Assembly: GCA_958510875.1 (NCBI GenBank)
Contig: OY294067.1
Location: forward strand, 150,548,962 to 150,612,961
Length of the DNA: 64,000 nucleotides
From: Endomychus coccineus
Taxonomy: Eukaryota > Arthropoda > Insecta > Coleoptera > Endomychidae
Reading direction: 5' to 3'
The translations under genes and the position numbers were made by a program. Below are positions 21,109 through 29,640 of the stretch, piece after piece. The notes beneath the pieces are model-generated. The model saw only the letters and a list, made by a program, of their open reading frames with translations. It did not search any database and was not told the origin of the DNA. Position 1 is the stretch's first letter. The number at the start of each line of letters is the position of its first letter.

Positions 21109-21919
21109 GTATGAGCTAACTTATTGTTAAAATATGCTCCTGCGGTTAAGTTACACTCCACTCTAATAGTTTGAACTTTGATTATGTTTATAGGTCGATC
21201 AGATACATGTAGTTCACGAGATTTCAATTTCTTTTTGCTGAATCTCAACAGTTCGCTTATACTATCTTTAGGAATAAAATTCACTTCAAAATCACTTTTC
21301 AGATCTGTGTGTGAAGTGTTGTTGTTAGATTTTATTGATAATTTCCGGTCACGTTCTTCTTGCTCCACTCCTATCCCACAAACTGCACTTTGTATGAAAT
21401 CCTTGATGTCTGTCAACTCGTAGGACCCCGTAGGAATAGTAACTACCTCTTCCTCACCCTTCACATTTTTTAATAAAATTTATTAAAACCTTCTTCAATG
21501 TTCGGAATGCTATTGTACGTATGCAAACCAACAAGAGCGATAGAATAATATGAATGAGGATCTAGTTCTATAGGTGGGTGAAAATCTACAGATAAACGGG
21601 AGCTCTTACCCGTGATAGTGAACGTCACTTCTCGCTTGAATATAACGAGAAACCTATCGAATATGTTTATTGGGATGACGTTTACAAAATTGTGGATAGA
21701 CTGAGACTTCTTGTTGCATTCTCGCACGCTCGTAACAAGAACCATCACAACGAGATAGTCTCTATAATAGAAGAATTGATGGAGGCTGGTGTAATTGAAC
21801 AAAATCCTGGTGTAAGACAAATTCATCACATTTATAAAGATGGTTTCAATGGATAAGTTTGGCGGAGCCTCCTCTTCCATGTGGATATATGATACAAATA
21901 TATTTAATAATAATTTCAA
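21109..21919 (-). pseudogene. Maverick A minor capsid (penton-like) protein, N-terminal part
   Basis: The minus-strand blocks 21919-21470 and 21464-21109 encode 'FTITGKSSRLSVDFHPPIEL', 'ALVGLHTYNSIPNIEEGFNK' and 'VNFIPKDSISELLRFSKKKL'. These match the B copy (24894-25571) and the family of Maverick single jelly-roll minor capsid proteins. A one-base frameshift near 21470 separates the blocks. Relative to B, this copy has about 26 extra codons (including 'VVTIPTGSYELTDIKDFIQS'), so B carries a deletion. Similarity to B stops at about 21625; codons upstream of that on the minus strand belong to the foreign junction and are not real capsid sequence. BEL/Pao 2 interrupts the gene at 21109. Confidence 0.85.
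21620..21856 (+). pseudogene. Small conserved Maverick ORF, 5' end lost
   Basis: An open plus-strand frame with no ATG ends at TAA 21854-21856. It contains 'IEYVYWDDVYKIVDRLRLLV' followed by a segment with 'IVSIIEELMEAGVIEQ'. I recall this kind of 'YWDDP.ELV.RLRLL...IISIIEEL' segment from small predicted proteins in insect Mavericks, of unknown function. The start is missing because the frame enters the rearrangement junction at about 21625. Confidence 0.5.
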
Positions 21920-22493
21920 ACAAGTTCACGGACAAGGATTATTCCTAACGAGCGATGGAAGTTATGATATGGAAAATCGTAGATTGTGCAACGTAAAATC
22001 ACTGAATGATGATGGAGTTGTTGCAAATGAAGTATATGTTGATGAATTAACACACAAACTGAATCTGTAAACGGAAACCAGTCTTAAAGATACCTTCAAT
22101 GTTAGGGTTGATAATTTGATCCAAGATATCAACAAGGATCTGGATGAACATGAATTAACGAATGAGAAGGTTATTCTCAACATTGATAAACATCTGATGG
22201 ACATTCAGAATAAATATAATGGAATGGGAATCTATATAAAATCAGAGTATAAAACAATCAGTGATAGTGTGAGGGAAAACAGAAATGAATTGAAAGAGAT
22301 CAATAACATATTTAACAGTGTGAACATGCGTCTAAATGACATTACTAGTAAAGTGGAGGCGTTAGAATGACGGATGACATCTGTGGAACCTTCTAAGAAG
22401 AGACCCTCATCATCCACAACAACAAAGCAGGGCTCTGTGAAACGTATAACTCCAAATTATGTGAACATACCCAAAAAATTAATTCTACACTAG
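21840..22493 (+). pseudogene. Fibre-like coiled-coil protein of Maverick B (broken)
   Basis: One frame runs from the ATG at 21840 to a TAG at 22491, with in-frame stops at 22068-22070 and 22368-22370. The N-terminal part has 'GLFLTSDGSYDMENRRLCNV' followed by 'DDGVVANEVYVDEL', resembling the 'GDYDM.N.RL.NV..P.D..DAV...YV' pattern of virus and phage fibre stems. A heptad-like coiled coil follows (about residues 85-175), then a basic Ser/Thr-rich tail. It starts 16 bp before the upstream small ORF ends, in another frame. A structural or attachment role is an inference from the motif. Confidence 0.5.
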
Positions 22494-22510
22494 ATTTCCA
22501 CATTGATAAG

Positions 22511-23440
22511 ATGAGTAGAGAACAAGTTGTGCATGAGCTTCATAAGCCGAGTAGGAAGGATTTCAAACGACGGAGAACAATCATAAAAGGTTTGGATGAT
22601 TTGTGGCAAATGGATCTGGCTGAAATGGGTAATAACGCTCGTGAAAATAGGGGATTCAAATACATTTTGGTTATGATCGATTGCTCTTCGAAATTTCTAT
22701 GGACTCGTCCGCTGAAAACGAAATCTGCCGAAGAGGTCCGGAAAGCGGTCAGTTCTATATTGTTAGAAGGACATCGTAAGCCTAGGAATCTGCAAAGCGA
22801 TCAGGGAAAAGAATTCTTCAATAAACACTTTAACGATCTGATGAAGAAACATAATATCAATCATTATAATACGTATAGTGTGATAAAAGCAGCCATTGCT
22901 GAACGTGTCATTCGAACGTTAAAGGAATCGCTCTACAAACATTTCAGTCTTAGCGGGAAATACTAATGGCTTGATATACTTGAAGAAACCACAGACAAAT
23001 ATAATAAACGTAAACATAGTACTATAAATATGGCTCCAATAAAAGTGACGAAACAGATTGAGAGCGAGATATTGAAGCGATCCTACTCACACATCAAGTT
23101 AGCTCTGCCTCACAAATACAACGTTGGAGATGTGGTACGAATAAGTAAGGCTAAACATATTTTTGAGAAGGGATTTACGCCCAATTGGAGTACGGAATTA
23201 TTATTATTTAAAATCATCAAAGTAAAAATTACCAACCCGGTCACATATCTACTAGAAGATATGACCAACGCACCAATCAGCGGCTGTTTCTACGAGGAAT
23301 AATTACAGGAAACAAAACAACCCGATGTGTATTTAGTCGAAAAAATATTACGAAAGAGGAGGGGTCAACAGTATGTGAAATGGTTGGGTCTAGATAATAA
23401 TCACAACAGTTGGATCAATAATTCGGATCTCGTTCAATGA
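22511..23440 (+). pseudogene. Maverick integrase with C-terminal chromodomain (two stops)
   Basis: A continuous frame runs from 22511 to TGA at 23438-23440, interrupted by stops at 22964-22966 and 23300-23302. The rve core starts 'GLDDLWQMDLAEM' (first Asp), continues 'LQSDQGKEFFN' (second Asp) and 'AIAERVIRTLKE' (Glu), so the DDE triad is intact. The C-terminal part ends in a chromodomain-like segment ('VYLVEKILRKRRGQQYVKWL' and 'NNHNSWI'), the usual layout for Maverick integrases. It would insert the element with 6-bp duplications. A poly(A)-type signal follows near 23631. The short ORF at 23457-23687 looks like 3' UTR. Confidence 0.88.
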
Positions 23441-23717
23441 ATCCATCATTAACCATTTGGAGATTATTAGGAACAAACAAATAGCTGGAATATTATTGAC
23501 TCGAGGGTATGGTTATTATAATAGAACAAAATTCCGTGAATATGTGGGTGAATCAAGAGTGAAGATTATAATATTTGAAACATATGTTGTTAAGATTATA
23601 CTAGTCTTTTGTATTGAGAAAATTTTGAAATTAATAAAAAATGTTATTTTGAGATCTTTGGTCTTTCTCCCTCCCCTCGTTAAATAACGGTGCAATCTTG
23701 AATTCTCATCAGTCTGT

Positions 23718-24500
23718 ATGGAAGCGTACGTAGGAGAAGGTGTTCTCAATACGCTTATAAACAAGCTCCCGTTTGAACTTCATATTCCTGGTTATCAATT
23801 CTGTGGTCCCGGTACAATATTAGAAGAACGGTTGAGAAGAGGAGATTCAGGTATCAATCCACTCGATAAAGCTTGCCGCCAACACGATATTTCATATCTG
23901 CGGAACGCTAGTTTGGAAGGACGTCACGAGGCGGATAAAATATTAGAGAACGCTGCTTGGCAACGTGTCAAATCTAAAGACACAAAATTTGGAGAAAGGA
24001 TTGCCGCTTTCGGTGTAAATAAAATTATGAAGGCAAAGAGGAAATTGGGGATGGGTATGAGAAAGAAGGTTGGGTTCGGAAGTGCAATTGTCGATGGGGT
24101 GAGAAAAGTTATGAAGAATAAGTTTGACTCATCCAATCTGAAGAAAACATCCCAAACAGCGTTGAAAGTTGCACGAAAACAATTCAAAAAAGCAGGTGGT
24201 CGGAAAAATGTTCGGTTACCAAGAGTAATTCCTATTCCAAAGACTGGAGGATTTCTACCATTTTTAATACCTCTGTTTGCCGGCTTATCAGCTGCTGGAG
24301 CATTGGCAGGGGGTGGTGCAGGCATCGCTAAGGCCGTCAACGACAGCAAAGCAGCTCGGAAAACCTTGGAGGAAACGGAAAGACATAATAAAACAATGGG
24401 AGCTATAGCTTTGGGGAAACAAGGATCTGGTCTATATTTGAAAAAGTATCGCAAAGGTCTTGGTCTATATTTAAATAAACATCCAAAAAACTGTCAGTAA
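23718..24500 (+). CDS. Phospholipase A2-like virion protein of Maverick B (260 aa, open)
   Basis: An uninterrupted ATG-to-stop frame. Residues about 20-75 resemble the secreted-PLA2-like domain of parvovirus capsid N-termini: calcium-loop-like 'GYQFCGPGT', then 'INPLDKACRQHDISY' with the catalytic His-Asp pair. A long Lys/Arg-rich stretch (about 85-165) follows, then a Gly/Ala-rich hydrophobic segment (about 178-205), which could be membrane-active. Related proteins occur in Mavericks and adintoviruses and are thought to help virions cross membranes, but this is family knowledge only. It is one of few Maverick genes here without a visible break. The protease frame starts before it ends. Confidence 0.8.
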   Translation: MEAYVGEGVLNTLINKLPFELHIPGYQFCGPGTILEERLRRGDSGINPLDKACRQHDISYLRNASLEGRHEADKILENAAWQRVKSKDTKFGERIAAFGVNKIMKAKRKLGMGMRKKVGFGSAIVDGVRKVMKNKFDSSNLKKTSQTALKVARKQFKKAGGRKNVRLPRVIPIPKTGGFLPFLIPLFAGLSAAGALAGGGAGIAKAVNDSKAARKTLEETERHNKTMGAIALGKQGSGLYLKKYRKGLGLYLNKHPKNCQ

Positions 24501-24871
24501 ACCCACCCAGAAGACCTCTGACCGATCTCGATCTACGAAAACTAGCAAAAGCTCTGAAAATTCCTCATTTTAGAGGAGTATTTATGCGTGATGAACTGCC
24601 ATCCAACGGACCATGGAAAAACGAACGTGGAATAGTTAATTTAGATAGCTCGGACAATGGAGGCACTCACTGGGTTGGGTTTAATAAAGTCGGTGATACA
24701 GTTTTATATTATGATAGTTTTGGCAATTTACGCCCCCCTCGCGAACTAGTGGATTATTTCAAAAAGTGTAAGATATTATTCAATCACGATAATTTTCGAC
24801 AATATAACACTTATAATTGTGGTCAGTTATGTTTAGATTTCCTCTCTAACTCTTCAGTTGTGCTCGATTAG
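24479..24871 (+). CDS. Adenain-like cysteine protease of Maverick B (partial start)
   Basis: The frame is open from 24479 to the stop at 24869-24871. The first ATG is at 24584, but family-like sequence precedes it ('LTDLDLRKLAKALKIPHFRG'), so the real start is upstream and no ATG is visible. The catalytic His is in 'GGTHWVGFNK', an acidic partner in 'YYDSFGN', and the nucleophile Cys in 'YNTYNCGQLCLDFL'. This is the adenovirus/Ulp1-type protease that processes Maverick capsid proteins. Its beginning overlaps the 3' end of the PLA2 ORF. Confidence 0.83.
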   Translation, partial: TSKKLSVNPPRRPLTDLDLRKLAKALKIPHFRGVFMRDELPSNGPWKNERGIVNLDSSDNGGTHWVGFNKVGDTVLYYDSFGNLRPPRELVDYFKKCKILFNHDNFRQYNTYNCGQLCLDFLSNSSVVLD

Positions 24872-24893
24872 CATTTATTAGTATATAAACAGA

Positions 24894-25571
24894 TTGTTGG
24901 TGAAGTTTTCATCAATCTTGTCTCAGACGTTCACTATCACTGGTAAGAGCTCCCGCTTATCTGTAGATTTCCACGCACCTATAGAACTAGATCCTCATTC
25001 ATATTATTCTATCGCACTTGTTGGCTTGCATACGTACAATAGCATTCCGAACATTGAAGAAGGTTTTAATAAATTTTATTATAAAAATGTGAAGGGTGAG
25101 GAAGGAGTGAAGCAAGAAGAACGTGACCGGAAATTATCAATAAAATTTAACAACAACACTCTACACACAGAGCTGAAGAGTAATTTTGAAGTGAATTTTA
25201 TTCCTAAAGATAGTATAAGCGAACTGTTGGGATTCAGCAAAAAGAAATTGACATCTCGTGAACTACACGTATCTGATCGACCTATAAACATAATCAAAGT
25301 TTAAACTATACGTGTGGAGTGTAACTTAACCGCAGGAGCATATTATAACAATAAGATAGCTCATACGATATATGAGTTCTCACCTCTTGTACCACCTGGG
25401 TTTTCCATTGATATAGAGCCGAAGAATCTTATTTATCTACCGGTCATCAGCAAGACGTCCTTCGATAACATCACGCTGAATATTTTAGATCAGAATTGGA
25501 AACCGGTAAATTTTCATGGAGAAGAAATTATTATACGATTGGAATTGAAAAAGATCGCCAAACTTCAATGA
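24894..25571 (+). pseudogene. Minor capsid (penton-like) protein of Maverick B (broken)
   Basis: The blocks 24894-25304 and 25314-25571 are in one frame, split by an in-frame stop at 25302-25304 where the A copy has a sense codon. Features match A: 'FTITGKSSRLSVDFHAPIEL', 'LVGLHTYNSIPNIEEGFNKF', then 'NILDQNWKPVNFHGEEIIIR'. About 26 codons present in A are deleted after 'KNVKGEE'. The 3' end runs by a second deletion directly into the MCP frame, removing the intergenic region and the MCP start. Confidence 0.85.
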
Positions 25572-26730
25572 AGACATCATCCGAGAAGAAACTCATACCT
25601 ACTATCCCCACACAACATTTTTTGGCAACAGCGATGAAATTGAGATATCAATCAATCAACAAGATGTGTTGGTAGATTTGGCCTCGTCTGCTTTATTCAT
25701 CGAGGCAGAATTCCAGCCAGAAGCAAGTGGTGATGGTGAATGTAAACTAACGAATAATTTCGGAGCGTTTCTCTTCGAATATATCAGTTATGAATTGAAT
25801 GGAAAAGAGATAGACAAATTACGTGATCCTGGTATTGTCAGCACCATCAGAGCTTATCTAACATATGCCAAACATGAATCTATACCTCTAGCTATTTCTG
25901 GATGGTCATTTAAGGATGCATTGAGTTCAGTCTACAATAATAAAATCAATTTATGGATACCGTTGAATTTTCTACTAGGCCTATTCATTGACTATAACAA
26001 AGTTTTGAGTGGAAAACATAAACTGCGCTTGATAAGGTCTCGAACCGATAACGATTGCTATACTAATAGCACAGGCACGAAAACGGCTAAAATAAATGTG
26101 AAAACGATAGCATTAAAAGTGCGACATGTGTTTCCAAGTGATCAAGTTAAATTTCAAATGTTGGGGAATTTGAGTGCTGAGAAGCCTATTTTGATTCCAT
26201 TCCGTAGTTGGGATCTGCATGAAAATCCGTTGATGAAGGAGAGCACTCGCGACATTTGGGCTATTAAAACATCAATGAATTTGGAACGCCCCAGATATGT
26301 GATTCTAGCCTTCCAAACTGATCGAAAAAATAATCCTGTTAAGCACAGTGCATATTTCGATAATATAAACTTGCTAAATGTAAAACTATACTTGAATTCA
26401 GAGTGTTATCCATATGAAGCAATGAAATTGAATTTCACCGACCAGCAATACGTGGAAGCATACCAGATGTACTATGATTTCCAGAAATCATTTTCAAATA
26501 AAATAATAAGTGAGCCCATGTTAGATTATATAGCATTCAAGAATAGAGCAATTTTTGTGATTGACTGTTCAAAACAAAACGATGCTATGAAGTCATCAAC
26601 AGTTGACGTCAAACTAGAGATGGAAAGTTTCCTGAATTTCCCCAAAAACACCAGGGCTTATTGCATCATCATTAACGATCGTATAATGGAGTATTCTCCG
26701 ATTACAGGATCAGTTCGGAATTTGGTGTGA
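25564..26730 (+). pseudogene. Major capsid protein of Maverick B, N-terminus deleted
   Basis: The frame is open from before 25564 to the stop at 26728-26730 with no internal break. The first ~70 codons and the ATG present in the A copy are missing, because the minor capsid gene is fused by deletion at about 25560. Family features: 'SYELNGKEIDKLRDPGIVST', 'ERPRYVILAFQTDRKNNP', 'CYPYEAMKLNFTDQQYVEAY' and a C-terminal 'TRAYCIIINDRIMEYSP'. It is a double jelly-roll hexon-like shell protein. An AATAAA signal lies near 26801. It is nearly identical to the A copy, which itself has two stops. Confidence 0.88.
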
Positions 26731-27181
26731 AGAACCAGGTGATGAATCATAATGTTATAATTTTAGTTCTAAATGATGTACTATCAAAATGTATCTTTCC
26801 CAATAAATGTTATTATTATTATTATATTTGATATTTTATTTCTCAAACGGTAGGTGGTGATGTAAACATCCGACGATCATAGTTTGTAAACTATGGTAGT
26901 CGGTTGCTGGAAATGAAACAAATTGAAACAACTAGTGACGTTATCAGTCAGTTATCAACGTACGGTAGGTGGTGATGTAAACATCCGACGATCATAGTTT
27001 GTAAACTATGGTAGTCGGTTGCTGGAAATGAAACAAATTGAAACAACTAGTGACGTTATCAGTCAGTTATCAACGTTTGCAATGACATCGAAACGGAGAG
27101 TTACCCCCCACCCTCACTATTCACGTTCTCATTCTCACGTATGTAAGAGAGAATCATTTCAGAAAATGTTCAGTTATAAAA
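26731..27181. promoter_or_regulatory. Maverick B intergenic region with duplicated palindrome
   Basis: After the MCP poly(A) signal, a 115-bp unit starting 'ggtaggtggtgatg' is tandemly duplicated (26849-26963 and 26964-27078). Each unit holds the perfect palindrome CATAGTTTGTAAACTATG (26878-26895 and 26993-27010). The A copy has the unit once, inverted, near 13251. Its position between a 3' end and the next gene's 5' end suggests a promoter or other cis element. This is inference. Confidence 0.55.
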
Positions 27182-28179
27182 ATGAACTTAGCAGCGTGCG
27201 TTCGTGATTCAAATGTGGCTACATGGTCCACCAACAATTTTATTAAGTTAACAGTTAATGAAGTGTGTCTGAAATTTGGGATCGATATAAGAAACGATAA
27301 AAGAAACTATTTATTTTGGAATATTCAACTAAACCAACGCGTTCTGATGAATGAAGTTCTATTGGATTGGTTAGGTTATCGCGGCAAAAAATATCATGCT
27401 AAAAAGGGTGTTATAACAAGATTGTTGAGGAAAAACCCGCATATACACCATTAAGAAATTTGTGATAAGACTGATGCACGAAAGAAATATTATGTTCTAG
27501 ATGCTATTGATTTCGAATCATTATTGATGCAAATGCGAACTCCTAAAGTCATCGAGTTACGTGAACTGTTTTCGTTAATGAAATTTATTATGATGAAATA
27601 TTGTGAGTACGAGAAATTCTATGAACAACAAGAACGTCAAAGAGCTGAGGAACGTGAATGTCTTGCGAAAGAACGATCTCAACGCTTATCTCAACAAATT
27701 CAAATGAATGTTATCACCTTACGGAATAACATTGCACCAAATATTGTTCCACCTCCTATAAATTTCGGAAAGAGACGAAATTTAGGTAATTACTTTGTTT
27801 TTTATAATAAAATTTATATAATATACATTATTTAGGATTATATCGAACATCGAATGATATGAGACCAGAATGGTACCTAATGCTTCGACAGGAGGATGGT
27901 TGGCGTGATGCCGACAGAACATTACAAAATCGAGGAATGCGATTAATACGTAAATGGTCTAACATATCTCATGCTATCGATATTGGTTACGAAGTGAAAC
28001 AGAATTTCCGCCGCGATTTGAAATGGTATGCAAGAGGAAATATTATTCATGCCGCAGAAGAAGAGGGGGGTGAACAATTGATTAGTGATATCAACATCGA
28101 GTCATTGATAGAATGTGTTATCAATCACAAGAATAAAGCTTATGAACTAGCAAATGATAATGTCAATATATTGATGTAA
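27182..28179 (+). pseudogene. MSV199-like viral gene, one stop and one probable intron
   Basis: ATG at 27182. The frame passes one in-frame stop at 27452-27454 and continues to 27785. It contains 'RVLMNEVLLDWLGYRG', 'KKYYVLDAIDFESLLMQMRT' and 'IELRELFSLMKFIMMKYCEY', the layout of the MSV199 domain known from entomopoxviruses, iridoviruses and ascoviruses, followed by a charged coiled coil with Gln/Arg/Glu. A GT..AG segment of 50 bp (27786-27835) looks like an intron; skipping it keeps the frame into 27836-28179, which ends '...ANDNVNILM'. A poly(A)-type signal lies near 28210. Function is unknown. It may be virus-derived cargo. In element A this position has a different gene. Confidence 0.6.
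27786..27835 (+). other. Probable spliceosomal intron, 50 bp
   Basis: It starts GTAATT after 'aatttag', ends '..ttatttag', and is AT-rich with a T-run. Its length (50) is the value needed modulo 3 to join the frames on either side. Insect minimal introns are about this size. Confidence 0.5.
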
Positions 28180-28419
28180 ACATATTAAGTTCTTCTATTA
28201 TTTCAAAAAAAAAATAAAACCGAGTTAACTATGGAATGCGCTTGCGTTAATGTTTATATGTATGTTTCATCATTCAAGTGTTCATCATCGTTCGTAAACT
28301 ATGGTCTCTGAATTGAATTACTTACCATCACCGGTTTGAAGCAGTGAAGTTATCACCATATATCGGAATTATTGTTATCATTCCTTTTGTTTTATTAAAA
28401 CACTTATATCTTCATACAA
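28180..28419. other. Convergent 3' region of Maverick B
   Basis: It lies between the stop codons of the plus-strand MSV199-like gene and the minus-strand unknown gene. It contains an A-run with AATAAA (about 28205-28216) and a diverged copy of the 'catcgttcgtaaactatgg' half-palindrome at about 28285-28303. Confidence 0.5.
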
Positions 28420-29004
28420 TCATTTATTTACATGGTAAATAGCCTTCTTTACATATTTAACAAACATTTTCAACATTAGTACTGATGAAGAAGATAAAAT
28501 TGCATACAAAATTGCGAAAATTTTAGAAATTTCTTCGTCTAGTGAGGATGATGTACGTGTGGATGGTGTTGATATTGTCTTTTGTATGACATGTGGTAAA
28601 CATGATGATTGTTGGAGCAATTGCCATTCAGCCATATCTCCCTCACTCCGATCAAAGAATAAAAGTTTAAGCTTATAATGTATGGTGGTACGATTGTCTT
28701 GAGGAATGTTGAATGCGAATACCTCTAATTGATTATCGTTGATTTTTCTAAAATTCATCGGAATCCATTCGATACGGTTACACCCCCCACCACCATCGGT
28801 TGCAACATCCTTCAGACAAATATAAATGCGCTCAACGTGTTGGGGAACGTTCGCGTATAGAATACCATTCAGAATTGTGGTTAGAATCGAAACGAAACTA
28901 AATTTGTTTTTAACATCCCCACTCCCATCATTATCTTCACTTTTTACACTTGTAAATGTATTCAACAGTCTTATAACTTTTATTTTATCTTCGTAAAAAT
29001 TCAA
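28420..29004 (-). CDS. Unknown Maverick B protein (194 aa) with C-terminal membrane segment
   Basis: An ATG-to-stop frame with no break. I do not recognise the family. The N-terminal part mixes beta-like segments ('RIYICLKDVATDGGGG', 'RIEWIPMNFRKINDNQLEVF', 'YKLKLLFFDRSEGDMAEWQL'). A Ser/Thr-rich linker follows, then a C-terminal hydrophobic segment of about 25 residues ('IFAILYAILSSSSVLMLKMF') and a basic end, which fits a tail-anchored membrane protein. It sits next to the TIR. Fragments of its 5' end also survive beside element A's right TIR (about 32664-32715), so it is part of the element family rather than chance. Confidence 0.55.
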   Translation of the reverse strand: MNFYEDKIKVIRLLNTFTSVKSEDNDGSGDVKNKFSFVSILTTILNGILYANVPQHVERIYICLKDVATDGGGGCNRIEWIPMNFRKINDNQLEVFAFNIPQDNRTTIHYKLKLLFFDRSEGDMAEWQLLQQSSCLPHVIQKTISTPSTRTSSSLDEEISKIFAILYAILSSSSVLMLKMFVKYVKKAIYHVNK

Positions 29005-29169
29005 GTCTCTTCTTAGTTATACCATTCAGAATTGTGGTTAGAATCATGAAATTTGTTTTTAACATCCCCACTCCCATCATTATCTTCACTTTTTACACTT
29101 GTAAATGTATTCAACAGTCTTATAACTTTTATTTTATCTTCGTAAAAATTCAAGTCTCTTCTTAGTTCA
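28862..29169. repeat. Tandem duplication of ~155 bp over the 5' end of the unknown gene
   Basis: 'accattcagaattgtggtta' begins both units (28862 and 29022). The second unit lacks about 11 bp but is otherwise nearly identical, and ends at 'cttcttagtt'. The outer copy duplicates the start codon region without the rest of the gene. Confidence 0.85.
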
Positions 29170-29359
29170 TGAACTTTCTCCACAAATTTTCAAAGTATAC
29201 GTGTGTATTCTTCAAAAGATATATGTATAATGACACATTTACAAACTTACTGGATATCTTTATCATAACCTCCAACTATTCACATTTACACATAGAGTTC
29301 TCAATATCAATGTGATGAATAATGAGTAGATATCATTATTATTACTCGCATTTCATTCC
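29170..29359. other. AT-rich spacer, Maverick B
   Basis: No gene. It includes 'gtgatgaataatgagtagat', which recurs near 32713 in element A and marks the inner limit of similarity between the two right ends. Confidence 0.5.
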
Positions 29360-29640
29360 TCATCTGACCATCATAGTTCGTGAACGATGATGACGTCATC
29401 ATCGTTCGTGAACTATGGTCGCCGGATTGAATCAGTTACTGTCATCGGTTCGAAGCAGTGACGTCATCATCGTTCGTGAACTATGGTCGCCGGATTGAAT
29501 CACTTACTGTCATCGGTTCGAAGCAGTGACGTCATCATCGTTCGTAAACTATGGTCGCCGGATTGAAACAATGAATGCCTCCCGTGACATCATCATCGTT
29601 GGTAAACTATGATCGTAGGATCTTCAATTCAATAAAATTA
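29360..29640. repeat. Cluster of CRE-like palindromes at inner edge of B TIR
   Basis: 'catagttcgtgaacgatg' followed by 'atgacgtcat' and its mirror forms a long imperfect palindrome centred on TGACGTCA near 29392. Then come three more units of about 72-85 bp starting 'cgttcgtgaactatgg' or 'cgttcgtaaactatgg' with 'tgacgtcatcatcg'. The same motifs occur at 32765-32890 and 11695-11730. Confidence 0.75.

Noticed and set aside
23457..23764. 76- and 82-codon ORFs between integrase and PLA2
   Set aside because: AT-rich 3' untranslated region with a poly(A) signal; no recognisable protein character.
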